A stretch of DNA of 64,000 bases. Origin: an uncultured Bacteroidia bacterium (GTDB taxonomy: Bacteria; Bacteroidota; Bacteroidia; NS11-12g; UBA9320). The position numbers and the translations under genes were made by a program. Below are positions 61,580 through 64,000 of the stretch, one piece after another. Positions within the stretch are counted from its first letter, which is position 1; every line of letters starts with the position of its first letter. The notes under the pieces were generated by a model. It did no database searches. It was not told the DNA's origin and worked only from the letters and a program-made list of their open reading frames with translations. The stretch spans positions 1 to 64,000 of the forward strand of contig CALSMN010000009.1 of NCBI GenBank assembly GCA_943787465.1, written 5' to 3'.

Positions 61580-63247
61580 TTAACTTAATCCCGTGATAAT
61601 GCCATTCTCGTCCATGTCCATTCCCTCACTGGCCGGAACAGCAGGTAATCCAGGCATACGCATCATATTACCCAAAATAGGAATAATAAAACCTGCACCA
61701 GCGGCCACTTCAAATTCTCGGACAGTGACTCTGAAATTAGTCGGTCTTCCGATAAGATGCTCTTGATCAGAAAATGATTTTTGAGTTTTAGCCATGCAAA
61801 TGGGTAAATGATCAAGTTTAAGATGCTCTATACTTCGAATATCTTTTTCCGCTTTAGTACTATAGTCAACCCCATCTGCTCCATAAATTTCATGAGCGAT
61901 GGTTGCTATTTTGTCTTTGATAGGAGAACCAGCAGGATATAATGGATTAAAATTAGATGGTTTATTTTTTATTTCATCGACCACAGCTTGAGCTAATTCA
62001 ATAGTCCCATTGCCTCCCTCCGCCCATCCTTTACTCACAATGGCATTTATTCCAATAGCTTCACACGCTCGAATTAACCAGTTGATTTCTTCTAAACTAT
62101 CCGTTGGGAAGTGATTGATAGCCACCACACAGGATAATCCAAATTTGCTCGTATTCTCCATGTGCTTTTTTAGATTTTCAAATCCTAGTTTTACAAAGCT
62201 TAAATTAGGGGAATCGTAAGCCTCTTTCGGTGAGCCACCGTGATGACGTAAAGCCCGAATGGTAGCTACCATAACGACCAATTTAGGCTTCAAATGAGCA
62301 GTTGCACATTTGATGTTTAAAAATTTTTCTGCACCCAAGTCTGCTCCAAATCCAGCTTCGGTAACGGTATAGTCGGCCAAAGACATACCCATTTTGGTGG
62401 CAATAATGGTGTTTGTTCCTTGTGCTATATTGGCAAAGGGTCCACCGTGAATAATTGCGGGGTTATGTTCTAAAGTTTGAACCAAATTGGGTTTAATAGC
62501 GTCTTTGAGTAATAAAGCCATAGCATTTTGAGCATTCAAATCTCGGGCATAAATGGGCTCTTTATCGAAGGTATATCCAATAAAAATATTACCGAGCTTT
62601 ATTTTTAAATCGGCAATATTATGGGCCATACATACAATAGCCATCACTTCGCTTGCTGCAGTAATATTAAATCCCTCCTGACGAGGTATGCCATTTCCTG
62701 TGCCACCTAAACCGATAGTAATATCTCGTAATGAACGATCATTCATATCAATGACTCTTTTCCAAACAATTGTACGAGGGTCTAGATTAAGACTTCTTTT
62801 TTTACTTTGAAGATTATTGTCAATGAGTGAACTAAGTAAATTATTGGCCTTTTCAATGGCATTAAAATCGCCTGTAAAATGAAGATTTATATCTTCCATG
62901 GGGACGACTTGGGAATATCCACCCCCAGCAGCTCCCCCTTTAATTCCAAAAACGGGACCTAATGAAGGTTCACGCAAAACAACAATGGATTTTTTACCCA
63001 GCTTATTTAATCCCTCATTGAGTCCAATAGATACAGTAGTCTTTCCTTCTCCTGCAGGAGTCGGAGTAAGAGCAGTTACTAATATTAAATTGGATTTTTC
63101 TATGTTTTTCTCTTGAATTAATGATAGGGGTAATTTAGCTTTATATTTTCCATAGTGCTCCAGATCTTCGATGTTTATATGGAGCTTAGCAGCCACATCA
63201 TTGATGTGTTGCATAGGGATGCTTTGAGCGATGGATATATCAGACAT
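61580..63247 (-). CDS. fhs: Formate-tetrahydrofolate ligase
   Basis: 555 residues, full length. The ATP-binding loop is TPTPAGEGKTTVSIGLNEGL (about residues 59-78), followed by REPSLGPVFGIKGGAAGGGYSQVVPMEDINLHFTGD; further signatures are GRDLNAQ-like ARDLNAQNAM, FANIAQGTNTIIATKM and EAGFGADLGAEKFLNIKC. It charges formate onto tetrahydrofolate for one-carbon metabolism, linking to folate made with FolK. A TAAATTTG box lies 7 bases before the ATG. Converges with the methyltransferase. Confidence 0.97.
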   Translation of the reverse strand: MSDISIAQSIPMQHINDVAAKLHINIEDLEHYGKYKAKLPLSLIQEKNIEKSNLILVTALTPTPAGEGKTTVSIGLNEGLNKLGKKSIVVLREPSLGPVFGIKGGAAGGGYSQVVPMEDINLHFTGDFNAIEKANNLLSSLIDNNLQSKKRSLNLDPRTIVWKRVIDMNDRSLRDITIGLGGTGNGIPRQEGFNITAASEVMAIVCMAHNIADLKIKLGNIFIGYTFDKEPIYARDLNAQNAMALLLKDAIKPNLVQTLEHNPAIIHGGPFANIAQGTNTIIATKMGMSLADYTVTEAGFGADLGAEKFLNIKCATAHLKPKLVVMVATIRALRHHGGSPKEAYDSPNLSFVKLGFENLKKHMENTSKFGLSCVVAINHFPTDSLEEINWLIRACEAIGINAIVSKGWAEGGNGTIELAQAVVDEIKNKPSNFNPLYPAGSPIKDKIATIAHEIYGADGVDYSTKAEKDIRSIEHLKLDHLPICMAKTQKSFSDQEHLIGRPTNFRVTVREFEVAAGAGFIIPILGNMMRMPGLPAVPASEGMDMDENGIITGLS

Positions 63248-63254
63248 TTAGTTG

Positions 63255-63262
63255 CAAATTTA
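63255..63262 (-). promoter_or_regulatory. Putative -7 box of fhs
   Basis: TAAATTTG on the minus strand, 7 bases from ATG 63247; the predicted +1 lies one base before the start codon. Confidence 0.4.
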
Positions 63263-63294
63263 GTGAAAGTTTGAGGAGGATAAATTCTTCATCT

Positions 63295-63540
63295 ATGACC
63301 CAACCTTTGTGTTTATATTTTCGTTATATACATGATGTGAAGAATATAAAATTAATTAGGGGTGCACTTGTTCTGAAGTTTTTTACTCTTTTTATCGGTG
63401 TATTTTGTCATTGTAATTTATACGCTCAAGCTGGGATTTTAGATCAGAGTTTTGGTGTAGGAGGGAAGGTAAGTATTGATTTTTTAAATGACAGAGATGA
63501 GGCATTTGTCGTAAAAGTTCAAACTACAGTGGCGAAATAA
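63295..63540 (+). pseudogene. Truncated delta-60-repeat secreted protein
   Basis: Starts at ATG 63295 or GTG 63337; a signal peptide follows (VLKFFTLFIGVFCHCNLYAQ), then AGILDQSFGVGGKVSIDF, the opening of the delta-60 beta-propeller repeat (usual form GxLDxSFGxxGxV). Relatives run for 400 or more residues with many repeats, but this frame stops at 63538 after VVKVQTTVAK. A second frame stays open for a further 30 bases (SGEINTISGRVLLLR). The gene therefore looks cut by an internal deletion, or is a fragment whose remainder was lost. A right-edge gene on the other strand follows. Confidence 0.65.
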
Positions 63541-63563
63541 ATACTATTTCGGGTAGAGTACTT

Positions 63564-64000
63564 TTATTGAGATAAAGGTTGTTTCTTAAAATTAAAAACA
63601 AAGGACAAAACAGTAGAATTATTGAGTTCCAACTTATTGTTCTCTTGATCTAGAGGAAGTAACCCAATATATTGACTTAAACGTAGATCTATATTTTCGG
63701 TAATTTTAAAACCATAAGAAGCATTTAAGTTGATGTCGATGGGTTTGTAATTTGTCTTTACGTTATACGTCGGAGATTTACCAAGTTGGTAGGTTGCCTT
63801 TAATAAATAAGACAAATTTCCGCCAAGATATAGCGACGTATGATTGGAGTATTCCTTATAAATAGTCAATCCTATGTTTAAATAATCAAGAGAAAGATCT
63901 TCTATGTAAGATTTCCTATCTATGGCGAATCCCCTCTGAGAAAATCCAATCGAATATTCTTTACCCCATTTTTTTTGTGATACTCTATTAGCATACAAGA
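63564..64000 (-). CDS. Outer-membrane beta-barrel protein, 3' part (runs off right edge)
   Basis: The final 145 or so codons of a gene entering from the right edge (no start within the window; the first in-frame TTG near 63998 is not a credible start). The amphipathic strand pattern (YLNIGLTIYKEYSNHTSLYLGGNLSYLLKATY, INLNASYGFKITENIDLRLSQYIGLLPL) and end STVLSFVFNFKKQPL are typical of small outer-membrane barrels such as PorT-like proteins. The family cannot be fixed from this part. Confidence 0.6.
   Translation of the reverse strand, partial: LYANRVSQKKWGKEYSIGFSQRGFAIDRKSYIEDLSLDYLNIGLTIYKEYSNHTSLYLGGNLSYLLKATYQLGKSPTYNVKTNYKPIDINLNASYGFKITENIDLRLSQYIGLLPLDQENNKLELNNSTVLSFVFNFKKQPLSQ

Overview
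The window is an AT-rich chromosomal segment of a free-living member of the Bacteroidota. Evidence for the phylum: TAnnTTTG-type -7 promoter boxes in front of many genes; type IX secretion (T9SS) sorting domains, including a gliding-motility type C-terminus on a 1010-residue surface protein; the phylum-typical gene pair IPExxxVDY protein-pyruvate kinase; DUF2480; DUF6089 outer-membrane proteins next to uppS-bamA; and Kdo transferase (an LPS outer membrane). The family cannot be fixed from the sequence alone.

Layout. 1-1.9 kb: a frameshifted tyrosine integrase lies against the 3' end of ssrA (tmRNA), the edge of a genomic island that continues left of the window. 1.9-12 kb: a saccharopine/alanine-dehydrogenase-like enzyme, a beheaded LytTR regulator, purQ, an O-methyltransferase, an EEP-family membrane protein, two rhomboid proteases, mutL, a TPR protein and a decayed secreted-protein gene. 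12-23.5 kb: an alpha/beta hydrolase, a PpiD/SurA-like foldase, two secreted T9SS-era proteins (BNR propeller; PKD plus type B sorting domain), lysS, waaA and an outer-membrane protein. 23.6-26.6 kb: ugd, UDP-xylose synthase and a hexapeptide acetyltransferase (sugar-nucleotide cassette), then tRNA-Asp. 26.7-34.6 kb: accA, WbqC family, folK, GtrA, LD-carboxypeptidase, acyl-CoA dehydrogenase, FAD oxidoreductase, nitronate monooxygenase-like and an AlbA_2 protein. 34.7-41.1 kb: two DUF6089 proteins, uppS, bamA, mgsA, a degenerate HADH-like protein and ridA. 41.2-49 kb: a lipoprotein hydrolase, tRNA-Phe, an Fe-S electron-transfer pair, a GT39-like membrane glycosyltransferase, an rRNA methyltransferase-like protein, a small secreted protein and a 2OG-Fe(II) oxygenase. 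49-64 kb: Nif3-like, zinc-ribbon coiled coil, TPR, gltX, rnc-fabF-acpP, IPExxxVDY-pyk-DUF2480, a coiled-coil SPOR-like protein, fumC, a methyltransferase, fhs, a truncated delta-60 protein and a partial outer-membrane barrel. No gene-free stretch exceeds about 300 bases; the longest gaps hold the tmRNA and tRNA-Phe.

Most of the window is housekeeping: translation (lysS, gltX, tmRNA, two tRNAs), fatty-acid synthesis (accA, acpP, fabF), envelope assembly (waaA, bamA, uppS, PpiD) and central carbon metabolism (pyk, fumC, mgsA, fhs). The most unusual signal is a 38-bp regulatory unit found three times (3131-3168, 11967-12004, 48150-48187). Each copy has two TATGAT-N4-ATCATA palindromes with centres exactly 22 bp apart and a CCAA-containing 6-bp spacer, always in the same orientation relative to the gene downstream. 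The palindrome core is TGA(T/C)-N4-(A/G)TCA, the form recognised by FNR-like regulators. A second unusual signal is a set of four helically phased GTGAAACAT repeats inside a 12-bp inverted repeat, just upstream of the integrase remnant.
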